From: Bog-756 sp963704615
GTDB taxonomy: Bacteria > Actinomycetota > Acidimicrobiia > Acidimicrobiales > RAAP-2
Direction of reading: 5' to 3'
Assembly: GCA_963704615.1 (NCBI GenBank)
Contig: OY969923.1
Span: 434,001-498,000, forward strand
Length of the DNA stretch: 64,000 bases
In this document: positions 54,079 to 62,335 of the stretch, piece after piece
Position numbering within the stretch: the first letter of the stretch is position 1
Layout: every line of letters begins with the position of its first letter
The notes under the pieces: model-generated
Databases searched by the model: none
What the model was told of the DNA's origin: nothing
What the model saw: the letters and a program-made list of their open reading frames with translations, nothing else
Program-made: the position numbers and the translations under genes

Positions 54079-55022
54079 TCCGACGCTCCTAGCCGGCTGG
54101 TGACCTGAAGGAACCACGACTCGAGTGAGGTCTGCACCTCCTGGAGCCGGTAGACGGAGATTCCGCCTTCCACCAGCACACGGTTGATCTCCGCGATGAC
54201 GTCGCGGTCCGTTCCCGCCGGCAGCGTGACTCCCAGACCCCGAGGCAAAGCCTCAACCCGCCCACCGATCGCCGTGGTCGTGAGGAGTGCCCCGGCCCGG
54301 GAGGGCTCGGAGCACTCGACCTCCACGACCAGGGACGACCCCGCCAACAGGTCGACGATTGCCCCCTGGCGGATGACCTTGCCGCGGTCCACGATGGCCA
54401 CCGCGTCACAGGTCCTTTCCACCTCGTCCAGGAGGTGGGAAGACAGGACGACCGTGCGGCCCTCGGCCACCAGGGAGAGGATCATGTCCCGCATCTCCTG
54501 CATCCCGGCCGGGTCCAGCCCGTTCATCGGTTCATCCAGGATCAGGAGCTGGGGATCCCCGATCAGGCAGGCGGCAACCCCGAGGCGTTGTCGCATTCCC
54601 ATCGAGTACTTCGACACCTTGTCGTCGGCCCGGTGGAGTATCCCGACACGCTCAAGGGCCGCACCTATCCGCTCCTTGGCCGCCGGTTCGCGGGCCGCGG
54701 CCAGGATCTGAAGATTCTGCCTGCCGGTCAGATGCCCATGGAACCGTGGTTCGTCGACGATCGCCCCGACCCGGGCCAGGGCGGCGGCTCGATGCCGGGG
54801 GACGGAGTGACCGAGCAGCGACATCGTGCCGGTATCAGCCGTGGTGAGGCCCAGCAACACCCGGATGAGCGTGGTCTTTCCCGCGCCATTGGGACCCAGG
54901 TAGCCGAATGCGCACCCGCGAGGTACCAGGAGTTCGACATCGTTGACCGCGATAGTGTCGCCGAACCGCTTGGTGAGCCCGTGGGTCTCGACCGCCCACT
55001 GGCTCTCCGAATCGGGGTGCAT
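54075..55022 (-). CDS. ABC transporter ATP-binding protein
   Basis: 315 residues from the ATG at 55022, which has AAGGAGGG directly upstream. Walker A 'GYLGPNGAGKTTLIRVLLGL', signature 'YSMGMRQRLGVAACL', Walker B 'PQLLILDEPMNGLDPAGMQE', switch His 'LSSHLLDEVE'. A ~70-residue C-terminal beta domain is typical of DrrA-type exporters. The other in-frame start (55052) lacks a ribosome site. Confidence 0.95.
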   Translation of the reverse strand: MHPDSESQWAVETHGLTKRFGDTIAVNDVELLVPRGCAFGYLGPNGAGKTTLIRVLLGLTTADTGTMSLLGHSVPRHRAAALARVGAIVDEPRFHGHLTGRQNLQILAAAREPAAKERIGAALERVGILHRADDKVSKYSMGMRQRLGVAACLIGDPQLLILDEPMNGLDPAGMQEMRDMILSLVAEGRTVVLSSHLLDEVERTCDAVAIVDRGKVIRQGAIVDLLAGSSLVVEVECSEPSRAGALLTTTAIGGRVEALPRGLGVTLPAGTDRDVIAEINRVLVEGGISVYRLQEVQTSLESWFLQVTSRLGASE

Positions 55023-55306
55023 TTCCCTCCTTGTCGGCATGGTGATGCTCATCGGATATGCCCGGTTGGTGGCCCGGCGGTCATCATCGATTCCATCTTC
55101 CCGGCTCGACCTGGGGATGCGGCGTTGAGCGGCACGCACGTTTGTGCGAGTCCATCACGGTCTCGGAGCATGGTCCCAGGGTACGAGAGCAGGTTGGGGG
55201 ATGGAATCCGGCTACCCGGTGATTCGGGGTGGGGAAAGCCCCCGATCGTCCTCGGATCGGACCCCGACAGTCGCCACCAGGACCCGGACGGTCCGACCGG
55301 TGGTGG

Positions 55307-55957
55307 TCAGGTGTCGAGGTAGCGCAGGACAGCAAGAACCCGTCGGTGGTCCGACTGCGAGGCGGGCAGATCCAACTTGGAGAATATGTTTGTCACGTGC
55401 TTCTCGACAGCCCCTTCGGAAACGAAGAGGGAGTCGGCGATCGCCGTGTTGGTCCGCCCCTCGGCCATGAGGGAGAGCACATCCTTCTCACGAGTCGTCA
55501 GGGCGGAGATCGAGTCTCGTCGCCGAGAGGCGCCCATGAGTTGGGTGACGACTTCGGGATCCAAGGCCGTCCCCCCCGATGCCACCCGCATCAGGGCCTC
55601 GACGAACTGGCTCACGTCGGCCACGCGATCCTTCAACAGGTAGCCGATACCGGCGGCATCGTTGCCAAGGAGATCCTCGGCGTACCGGGTCTCTATGTAC
55701 TGCGAGAACATCAAGATCGGCAACCCCTGGTACTGACGCCGGAGCTCGATCGCGGCCCGAAGGCCCTCGTCGGTGAACGACGGAGGCATCCGTATGTCCA
55801 CCACCGCCACATCGGGCCGCTCCCGTTGGATGGCGTCACGGAGAGCGTCGGCATCGGCGACGGCGGCTGTGATGGCGAACTCCCGGTCGACCAGGAGCTG
55901 GACGAGGCCATCGCGGAGGATGACGGAATCCTCGGCGATGGCGACACGGATTGGCAC
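55307..55957 (-). CDS. NarL/LuxR-type response regulator
   Basis: 216 residues, GTG start. REC domain with Asp in 'VAVVDIRMPP', 'ILMFSQYIETRYAEDLL' and Lys in 'GYLLKDRVADVSQ'; a LuxR HTH follows ('LTTREKDVLSLMAEGRTNTA', 'LFVSEGAVEKHVTNIFSKLD'). It is intact, but the histidine kinase that should precede it survives only as a fragment whose stop is six bases upstream of this start. Confidence 0.93.
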   Translation of the reverse strand: MPIRVAIAEDSVILRDGLVQLLVDREFAITAAVADADALRDAIQRERPDVAVVDIRMPPSFTDEGLRAAIELRRQYQGLPILMFSQYIETRYAEDLLGNDAAGIGYLLKDRVADVSQFVEALMRVASGGTALDPEVVTQLMGASRRRDSISALTTREKDVLSLMAEGRTNTAIADSLFVSEGAVEKHVTNIFSKLDLPASQSDHRRVLAVLRYLDT

Positions 55958-55963
55958 GGCGGT

Positions 55964-56130
55964 TTAGGCCCGAAGGGGGAGATCGACGGTCACGACCGTC
56001 GAGCTCCGGAGAGGGCTTGTGGCTTCGAGGTCTCCACCCACGTTCCTGGCCGGGCGAAGGGAATCTCGACGATGTTCGGGCCGTCTCCACCAACCGGGAA
56101 TTTGGCTCCGATCCCCCGGCCATCACCAGG
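55964..56130 (-). pseudogene. Remnant of NarL-family sensor histidine kinase (C-terminal ATPase end)
   Basis: Just upstream of the response regulator, the minus strand reads 'GGDLEATSPLRSSTVVTVDL' then PLRA and TAA (55966-55964), the usual end of a NarL-family kinase HATPase domain. In another frame about 60 bases earlier is 'GDGRGIGAKFPVGGDG', like its nucleotide-binding G box. So one frameshift separates the two, and nothing recognisable remains upstream of about 56130. The six-base spacing to the regulator start supports an original kinase-regulator operon. Confidence 0.55.
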
Positions 56131-56387
56131 AGGCTGGCGATCGCGGTACGTGGCGGGAGGAGCTGTCCACCACCCGGGGGCGGCATTTCGACCTGGGCTT
56201 CGACCTGGGCTCCGCACCTCGACCATCCTCACAGGTCAAACATAGAGAAGATTGACGGTCACGGGAATGCGGTCGGCTCATTCCCCGGTGACGATCACCA
56301 TCCCCGATGGCCCGGCCTAGTACAGGAGGAGCTGAGGTGGGAAGGTCACGGCACAAAGGGCGCGAGCGTCGCTCGACCCTCGTTCAG
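56131..56387. other. Non-coding gap upstream of kinase remnant
   Basis: No gene or domain is recognisable between the kinase remnant and the EAL gene stop. A direct repeat 'gacctgggcttcgacctggg' is visible near 56190-56210. Probably residue of the decayed kinase gene. Confidence 0.35.
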
Positions 56388-57221
56388 TCACTGTACTGCT
56401 GGTTTACGAATGGACCGAAGCGTCGGATGGGGGATGATGGCGGCCAGATCGGCGGCATCGGCTCCCGACAGTGGTGGTGAGAAGAAGTATCCCTGAGCGG
56501 TGTCCACTTCCAGCTCGCGCAATATCCTCACTTGCTCGACAGACTCCACTGCTTCTGCCACGGTGCAGATCCCGGAGGGACGACAGTGCTCAACGATCTT
56601 CGCCACGGTGCTCCGACTCCGTCCTCCGGGGTCAGTGAGCCCTTCGATGACGGACGCATCGATTTTCATCGTCTTGACCTCGCATTTCCCCAGATCCTTG
56701 AGGATCGACCAATCCGTCCCTACGTCGTCGACGGTCAGCTGGATTCCGAGTCGATTCATGACTCGCAGGTCCGCCGCGGCGTCGTCATCAGTGACCGATG
56801 ACTCGATGATCTCGACAGTAAGCCGATCGGGGTTGAGACCGGACTGCTCGAGAGCGGCGGCGGCCGCAAGTGCCGCATTGCCGCGTTGGAGTTGGAAGAT
56901 CGAGCAGTTCACCGCGAGCTGGAGGTCTAATGACCACTCGGTCGCTTGTGTGCATGCCTCGGCCAACACCCATGCGTTGAGATCGTTCATGTGCCCGTGG
57001 GCTTCCGCCCAGGGAATCAGAGTCTCCGGCGGGATGTCTTCACCACCGGAGCCGCGCCACCGCAAGAGGGCCTCGAAGCCCAGCAGTCGCCCAGTCGCGA
57101 GGTCAACCGCGGGTTGGAAAACGAGGGAGGGCTCGCCATCCCGGTCCATGGTGGGAATCGGTGTCTTCGAGACGGATGGTGCGGGGAGTTGGTCTTGGCG
57201 CGCTCTTTTTAGCCTTCTCAC
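56388..57221 (-). CDS. EAL-domain c-di-GMP phosphodiesterase
   Basis: 277 residues, a stand-alone EAL domain: 'FEALLRWRG' (catalytic Glu), 'LAVNCSIFQLQRG' (Asn), 'LTVEIIESSVTDDDAA' (Glu), 'QLTVDDVGTDWSILKDLGKC' (Asp-Asp), 'MKIDASVIEG' (Lys), 'VAEAVESVEQVRIL' (Glu), 'AQGYFFSPPL' (Gln). All metal/catalytic positions seem present, though loop 6 DDFGTG is DDVGTD and AEGVE is AEAVE. Expected to hydrolyse c-di-GMP. Confidence 0.88.
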   Translation of the reverse strand: MRRLKRARQDQLPAPSVSKTPIPTMDRDGEPSLVFQPAVDLATGRLLGFEALLRWRGSGGEDIPPETLIPWAEAHGHMNDLNAWVLAEACTQATEWSLDLQLAVNCSIFQLQRGNAALAAAAALEQSGLNPDRLTVEIIESSVTDDDAAADLRVMNRLGIQLTVDDVGTDWSILKDLGKCEVKTMKIDASVIEGLTDPGGRSRSTVAKIVEHCRPSGICTVAEAVESVEQVRILRELEVDTAQGYFFSPPLSGADAADLAAIIPHPTLRSIRKPAVQ

Positions 57222-57574
57222 CTTCTATTTTTCGGCAATTGCACGGACCGCCTTGAGCACAGAGTCCGGACAATGCTGAGAAATCAGTCCCACCCAGACT
57301 GAACTGACGACGGCAGCCGTCCAAGGGCGTCACCGTCGAGCCCGCAGTCCGATGGGCACCTGATCCGGGTAAGGGCCCTCTGGCGTTTGCGTCAGGAGGC
57401 TCGCGGGGCGCAGTGGAAGCGGAGTGGAGGTGTTTCGCCTCGTCGGGGCTCCAAACACACCACAACTCATATCCGCCGCGTGTGAACTACATCTTTGTAG
57501 TTCGACACGTGGCTGGCAGATCCTCGCCTCGGGCCCTTGTCGGCCCCCCTCTCGACGGATAGCGTGTACAACTA
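57222..57574. other. 353-base intergenic region
   Basis: Contains divergent promoters for the EAL and HTH genes. A 'ctacatctttgtagt' stretch near 57488-57502 forms a small palindrome (ACTACA/TGTAGT-like). No gene seen. Confidence 0.35.
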
Positions 57575-57587
57575 GTGGATACACACG
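57563..57587. promoter_or_regulatory. Candidate autoregulatory operator over the HTH gene start
   Basis: CGTGT (57563-57567) and ACACG (57583-57587) are inverted around the GTG start at 57575, with GTGTA/TACAC nested inside and ACTAGT in the middle. The layout suits binding by a dimeric XRE protein that blocks its own initiation. Confidence 0.35.
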
Positions 57588-57979
57588 AGTACGCAGTAGA
57601 ACCTCACGACGTGCTCGCCGGGCGGATTCGCGCCTATCGACTCGATCGGGCCATGACACAGAGGGAGTTGGCCGATCATCTGGGCGTTACCCAGCAGTCA
57701 GTGGCGCGATGGGAGCAGGGATCTCCTCCCCGGAGATACATGCTCCGGGTCATCGAAACGATGCTGGCAGAGAGGGGGGCGGGCGATCAACCGACGGTCC
57801 TCGCCGACATCATCGGACTCCATCCTCCAGCCGGAGCTGTCCCGTCTCGCGGGACAGAGGATTCCCGGGAAGCCTATGTCCAGGGCTGCCTCAAACTTCT
57901 CGAACGAGGCGAACGGTTACCCAACAGAGTGCTGCTGCTGTTGGCCGACGAGCTCGGTTGGGGCGAGGGCGACAGCTGA
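57575..57979 (+). CDS. XRE-family HTH transcriptional regulator
   Basis: 134 residues, GTG start. HTH: 'AGRIRAYRLDRAMTQRELAD', 'HLGVTQQSVARWEQGSPPRR'. The C-terminal half is of unknown fold and ends acidic ('DELGWGEGDS'). No partner toxin is next to it: the downstream gene is the amidase on the opposite strand. It may act as a stand-alone repressor. Confidence 0.82.
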   Translation: MDTHEYAVEPHDVLAGRIRAYRLDRAMTQRELADHLGVTQQSVARWEQGSPPRRYMLRVIETMLAERGAGDQPTVLADIIGLHPPAGAVPSRGTEDSREAYVQGCLKLLERGERLPNRVLLLLADELGWGEGDS

Positions 57980-57999
57980 GCGCTGAGCAGAGATCTTTT

Positions 58000-59583
58000 T
58001 CACGATTGGCCAGTCAGGTAGATGGTGATGGCCTGCGCCATGGCTGCGGCCGCCGACTGTTGGAACGCCGGGGTGACGAGAATGGCCGCATCAGTTGGGT
58101 TCTGCATGTTGCCGCACTCGATGAGCACTTTGGGGACCGTGGTGAGATTGAGTCCCGCCAGATTATCTCGGGGCTGAAGACCGTCGACCCCGTCGTAGGT
58201 GCTGACCGGCATGCCCGTGTCCGCCAAGAACGTGTTGCGCATGACGGCGGCAAAGGAAGCCGACGATGCGATCACGGCGTTGTTCGGACCATCGGCCACG
58301 GGCTCGAGCACGGCAAACCCCCGCCCGTTGGTGGGCCCGCCGTCGGCGTGGATATCAACCGCTACGTTGGCGTTCGCGTTATTGATGATTGCCGCTCTCG
58401 TTGTGACACACGGTCCAATTCCGGAGTTGTTCGGGCGGGTCATCACCACCTCGGCCCCTTCAGCCTCGAGGTCGACTTCGAGGTACGAAGCGACGCTGAA
58501 GTTGTACTCGGCTTCTGTATATCCGCCGGCTGTCTCGGTTCCAGTCGTGTCGCACGGCTCGTCCTCTTGGCCATTCCACACAGGTTGGTCAATGATCTGA
58601 GGGGCGGTGTAGTTCAGCCCGTTGTGCCCTGGGTCGATGCCGACAATCTTTCCGGCCAGGGGCTGTGGTGACCCGAGGACCAGCCAGTAGCCGTCCCCAC
58701 TGGGGGTGGCAGCCATTCCGACGATCGGTGCCGTGAGTTGGGCGCCGCCCTCCGAGCCGAAGAATGGCGCGTCGCCGAAGCTGAAGACCCCGCCGTCCGA
58801 GGCGACCAGCCAATAGCCATTGCCGCTCGGTGAGGCGGCCATGCCCACGATTGGCCTGTTGAGCACGATGTTGCCGGTGGATCCGTGGAAGGCGGCGTCT
58901 CCGTAGCTGAACACCCCTCCGTCGGCCGCGACCAGCCAATAGCCGCCACCATCGGGTGTCGAAGCCATGCCCACGATCGGCTTGTTGAGCACCATGTTGC
59001 CGGTGGATCCGTGGAAGGCGGCGTCGCCGAAGCTGAAGACCCCGCCGTCGGAGGCGACCAGCCAATAACCTCCACCGTCGGGGGTGGCGGCCATGCCCAC
59101 GATCGGCTTGTTGAGCACGATGTTGCCGGTGGATCCGTGGAAGGCGGCGTCTCCGTAGCTGAACACCCCTCCGTCGGCCGCGACCAGCCAGTAGCCATTG
59201 CTGTCTGATGTGGCGGCCATGCCCACGATCGGCTTGTTGAGCACGATGTTGCCGGTGGATCCGTGGAAGGCGGCGTCGCCGTAGCTGAAGACCCCGCCGT
59301 CGGAGGCGACCATCCAGTAACCATTGCCGTCATGTGTCGGGGCCATGCCCACGACGGGCGAATTGAGGTCGGTTAGCGCGTTCACCCCCAGAGAGGCTCC
59401 GCCAAAGGGCACCACAGAATTGGGGGGCGGAGTGAGATCCTCCGCCCGGGGTAGCGATGCCGAGGCACTGGCGGCCAGTGCTCGGACGGGAACCCAGCCA
59501 ATCAGTACCATCAGTATCAACAAGGCGACAGCAGCTTGAAGCCGTGTCGGGCGCAGTTCCCGAAATCTGCGGCGTGACTTCAT
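58000..59583 (-). CDS. Secreted N-acetylmuramoyl-L-alanine amidase (Amidase_3) with N-terminal 42-residue repeats
   Basis: 527 residues. The N-terminal signal/anchor ('AAVALLILMVLIGWVPVRAL') is followed by about six ~42-residue repeats ('GYWLVAADGGVFSYGDAAFH'), then an Amidase_3 domain: 'IVGIDPGHNG' (zinc His), 'TEAEYNFSV' (Glu), 'VDIHADGGPTNG' (His), 'VPKVLIECGNMQN' (catalytic Glu). It would cut the amide between MurNAc and the stem peptide. The same repeats occur C-terminally in the NlpC/P60 protein at 44.6 kb, suggesting a shared surface-binding module. Confidence 0.9.
   Translation of the reverse strand: MKSRRRFRELRPTRLQAAVALLILMVLIGWVPVRALAASASASLPRAEDLTPPPNSVVPFGGASLGVNALTDLNSPVVGMAPTHDGNGYWMVASDGGVFSYGDAAFHGSTGNIVLNKPIVGMAATSDSNGYWLVAADGGVFSYGDAAFHGSTGNIVLNKPIVGMAATPDGGGYWLVASDGGVFSFGDAAFHGSTGNMVLNKPIVGMASTPDGGGYWLVAADGGVFSYGDAAFHGSTGNIVLNRPIVGMAASPSGNGYWLVASDGGVFSFGDAPFFGSEGGAQLTAPIVGMAATPSGDGYWLVLGSPQPLAGKIVGIDPGHNGLNYTAPQIIDQPVWNGQEDEPCDTTGTETAGGYTEAEYNFSVASYLEVDLEAEGAEVVMTRPNNSGIGPCVTTRAAIINNANANVAVDIHADGGPTNGRGFAVLEPVADGPNNAVIASSASFAAVMRNTFLADTGMPVSTYDGVDGLQPRDNLAGLNLTTVPKVLIECGNMQNPTDAAILVTPAFQQSAAAAMAQAITIYLTGQS
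58859..59363 (-). repeat. 126-bp near-identical tandem repeats in the amidase gene
   Basis: 'ttgagcac' marks recur at 58859, 58985, 59111 and 59237, exactly 126 bases apart (42 codons). Adjacent units differ at only a few bases, pointing to recent expansion. Confidence 0.85.
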
Positions 59584-59674
59584 CGTTGGCCACTCTAACC
59601 ACGGGATCAGGCGGGAAGTGCTTCCGTGTCTGTAGTTCGGCCGCCGGACTGAGCGGGAGCGCCTGCCTTGTCAG

Positions 59675-60106
59675 TCAGCCGCTCTCGGCATCCGGGTGAG
59701 CGCGGAGCCAAGCCTGAGCTCTCGATGGCGAGGCACGGGACAGCCATCCGTCCTCGATGACTTCTGCCAACTCCTGTCTCGTCAACTCGTTGATCCGACT
59801 GGCCCGAACAAGAACGGAGGGGTGACCGTCAAAGTGCCCGGTGGTGAAGAAAGGTGCCGCTGGGTCTTGGACCAGCGCCTGTTTGTCCGCTTCGCCGGGG
59901 ACCCAGAAGACGATGACATCGGGGTACCGCTCACCGGTTTCCGGGTCAGTGGCATCGGGTCGAGGGTTGCGAAAGAAGATGAAGGATTTGCGCCCCACCT
60001 GGTAGACGGGATTGCCACCTGGGCCGCTCGTGAAGGTGGCATGGGGCATGCCCATGGCCAAGTCGTGGACGTCCTCAATCCGCGCCTGCCGGTTCGCACG
60101 CGACAT
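59675..60106 (-). CDS. MmcQ/YjbR family protein
   Basis: 143 residues from ATG 60106. 'ARIEDVHDLAMGMPHATFTS', 'GRKSFIFFRNP', 'ALVQDPAAPFFTTGHFDGHP' and 'ELAEVIEDGWLSRASPSRAQ' follow the YjbR/CyaY-like fold (DUF419), DNA-binding-like proteins of unknown role. The open frame to 60502 covers the divergent SRPBCC gene and was rejected. Confidence 0.87.
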   Translation of the reverse strand: MSRANRQARIEDVHDLAMGMPHATFTSGPGGNPVYQVGRKSFIFFRNPRPDATDPETGERYPDVIVFWVPGEADKQALVQDPAAPFFTTGHFDGHPSVLVRASRINELTRQELAEVIEDGWLSRASPSRAQAWLRAHPDAESG

Positions 60107-60179
60107 CTCCCCAGTCTGCCACCGCGCCTCGGGCCTGCCCGTGGACCGCTGAACCCCGTCTGTTGATAGACATTCGGGT

Positions 60180-60680
60180 ATGCCCTCGAATGACCGACTG
60201 GTCGAATCGGAACGCGTCGAGCTCACTCGCCGCATCTCGGCTTCTGCGGCAAGCATCTTCACCGTGATCACCGATCCTGGCGGGCATGTTGCTATCGACG
60301 GATCCGGAATGCTGACCGCCGCACCGGATGCCCGAATCATCACCGGTGTGGGGGACACGTTCCTGATCGATATGGACCGTGAGCCGCTCGGGGACGTACC
60401 GATGGGCAAATACCAGGTGGAGAATCTGGTGACAACGTTCCGGCAAGACCGAGAACTTGCCTGGGCCGTGGGTGGGGCAGGCAAGAAGCCGTTCGGCCAC
60501 ATCTATGGGTTCCAGTTGAATCCGGTCTCCGACGCCGAGACCGAAGTCCTCCACTACTGCGACTGGAGTGGGGTGCCGGAGAAGTACAAGGCCCGTGGGC
60601 AGGGCAGGTGGCCCATCGTCCCGGTGGACATGCTGGTCAAGACATTAGAGAATCTGGATCGCATTGCCACGGCACGCTAA
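60180..60680 (+). CDS. SRPBCC-family (START/polyketide cyclase-like) protein
   Basis: 166 residues. 'VELTRRISASAASIFTVITD' begins the helix-grip fold, with 'GGHVAIDGSGM', then strands and the long C-terminal helix 'VPVDMLVKTLENLDRIA'. It binds a hydrophobic ligand in a deep pocket; the actual ligand is unknown. Its TAA overlaps the opposite cyclase stop, which reads from the same bases. Confidence 0.88.
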   Translation: MPSNDRLVESERVELTRRISASAASIFTVITDPGGHVAIDGSGMLTAAPDARIITGVGDTFLIDMDREPLGDVPMGKYQVENLVTTFRQDRELAWAVGGAGKKPFGHIYGFQLNPVSDAETEVLHYCDWSGVPEKYKARGQGRWPIVPVDMLVKTLENLDRIATAR

Positions 60681-62068
60681 ATGCCTTGGCCTTCTCTCAT
60701 GGCCGTAACGCTGCGGGCCGAGATCGACCCCGCAAAGCCCTTTGGTTGCAATTCACGGACCATGTCCGTCTCTACGAGTTCGCTCACGTCCTCATAGGTG
60801 GCGGGCGAGATCAGGATCTCGCCCCCCTTGGCGAAACCCTCGATCCTGGCCGCGAGGTTGACGGCACTGCCGATCGCGGTGAACTTGGATCGCCTCTCCG
60901 AGCCGACGTTGCCGACGACAACATCCCCGGTGGAGATGCCGATCCCCATCTCGATGCTTGGAAGATCCCGTCGATGGTTGCTCTCATTGACGGAACGAAG
61001 CGACCGCTGCATCGCAACTGCACAGGCCACTCCCTGTTCCGAATCGTTCCCCTGTGATTCAAAGGCTCCAAACAGAGCCAGGATGCCATCGCCGATGAGT
61101 TCGTCGACCGTCCCACCGTGTTGCCCGATCACCTCGGACATCGTTCCGAAGTAGCTGTTCAGGATGGCGACGATATCTCGTGGCCCGAGTTGTTCGGTCA
61201 GGCTTGTGAATCCCCGTACGTCAGCCATCATCACAGTGACTCGCCTCCGTTCTCCGGCGATCTCGGGCCCGTCTTCCCGCTCGAGCAAGCTCGCGGCCAC
61301 GTCCTCGGAGAGGTAGCGGCCAAACGTTCGACGGAGGAATGCGGTTCCAATTTCGAGACTTCGCGCCAACAGTTCGATCTCGCTCGTGGCTGCTCGCAAT
61401 TCGAGCTGGGTCGCGATCCGGGCCTGGACCACGGCAAAGTCAAAAGGCTTGGTGACGTAGTCGTTCGCTCCGTGGCTCAGCGCGACCAGGAGGTCCTGGC
61501 GACCCGTCCGGGCGGTCGCCATGACGACGGGCAGCTCTGAGAGCGAATGCGTCTTGCGGATGGCATCGAGGGTCTCGAGTCCGTCCATCACGAGGTCGAA
61601 CGGCTCGGTGTCGACCATGCTCAAAGCCTCCGCACCCCCTGACGCCTCGCTGACCTCGAAATTGATTCTGCTGAGGCGACGGTGCAAGAGGGACCGATTC
61701 GAGGGCTGGTCGTCCACGACGAGGATGCGACCACTGCTCGGAACCCGGCTGATCGGCGTCGTGGCGATACCCGGGCCATGGTCGATCTCGGAAGGCATCG
61801 GAAGTGATGGGCCCCCATCGAGGAGAGGCCCCTCGACGACGCTCAACAAGCTTTGTGCTGCAGCGGCAATGTGTGCGACGTCAGGCAGGAGTTCAATCAC
61901 TTCACGCTCACGCAGATCCTCCTCCAGCATCTCGGCGTAGCCGATGATCTGCCCAAGGGGATTCCTCAGATCGTGCCGCAACGTTCGCAGCGAATTACGG
62001 ATCGCGCCCCAAGCGACCTGCGGTTCGCCTAGATCGCCAGCGTCCGTGATAGCCGCCTTATCGTACAA
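60677..62068 (-). CDS. DHp-like - REC - class III adenylate/guanylate cyclase protein
   Basis: About 463 residues; open to 62239, but that extension is antisense to the opposite kinase gene, and a TTG at 62068 is a possible start. Domains: a HisKA/DHp-like segment ('LRHDLRNPLGQIIGYAEMLE') without any HATPase; a REC domain ('RILVVDDQPSNRSLLHRRLS', Lys in 'DYVTKPFDF'); and a class III cyclase ('MMADVRGFTSLTEQL', 'ELIGDGILALFG', 'AVNLAARIEGFAKGGEIL'). The loop that normally carries the phosphorylated Asp is missing: 'FDLVMDGLETL' instead of FDL-(L/V)LLDxMMP-x-MDGLETL. It probably integrates the neighbouring phosphorelay. Confidence 0.82.
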   Translation of the reverse strand: MYDKAAITDAGDLGEPQVAWGAIRNSLRTLRHDLRNPLGQIIGYAEMLEEDLREREVIELLPDVAHIAAAAQSLLSVVEGPLLDGGPSLPMPSEIDHGPGIATTPISRVPSSGRILVVDDQPSNRSLLHRRLSRINFEVSEASGGAEALSMVDTEPFDLVMDGLETLDAIRKTHSLSELPVVMATARTGRQDLLVALSHGANDYVTKPFDFAVVQARIATQLELRAATSEIELLARSLEIGTAFLRRTFGRYLSEDVAASLLEREDGPEIAGERRRVTVMMADVRGFTSLTEQLGPRDIVAILNSYFGTMSEVIGQHGGTVDELIGDGILALFGAFESQGNDSEQGVACAVAMQRSLRSVNESNHRRDLPSIEMGIGISTGDVVVGNVGSERRSKFTAIGSAVNLAARIEGFAKGGEILISPATYEDVSELVETDMVRELQPKGFAGSISARSVTAMREGQGI

Positions 62069-62125
62069 TGAGCGATGAAGTTGCGCCCTGCGCAACGGAT
62101 TGCAGCGGGAAGGAGCGGCTCCACG

Positions 62126-62335
62126 ATGACATCGACCCTGGACTACGCCACACCCGAACCAAAGGCAATCAATGCGGACCGGCTGCGTCAGCTGATTCGT
62201 CGCCAATGAGCCCGCAGCGCCCGTGACAATTCTTCTCATCGTGCTCGTCTATTGGCTCTACCCGGCACCGATACTCATCGTCTTAGAGGTTGGACTGGCC
62301 TTCACCGTCCTGGCCCAGCGCTTTTGCCAGGCATT
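62126..62335 (+). pseudogene. N-terminal part of the kinase gene, in two other frames
   Basis: AAGGAG precedes ATG 62126, which reads 'MTSTLDYATPEPKAINADRL' and RQLIRRQ to a TGA at 62207-62209. Fourteen bases later GTG 62223 opens 'VTILLIVLVYWLYPAPILIV' and 'LEVGLAFTVLAQRFCQALR' in a second frame: two good membrane helices. The kinase proper then continues in a third frame. The pieces fit one protein whose start has two frameshifts, at about 62208 and 62338. Confidence 0.55.

Noticed and set aside
53047..54108. 353-residue plus-strand ORF antisense to the ABC permease
   Set aside because: Highly charged, no membrane segments or motifs; it mirrors the codon pattern of the permease.
59675..60502. 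Full 275-residue open frame as the YjbR-family gene
   Set aside because: The N-terminal 132 codons cover the opposite SRPBCC gene and its start; family-like sequence begins at the ATG at 60106.
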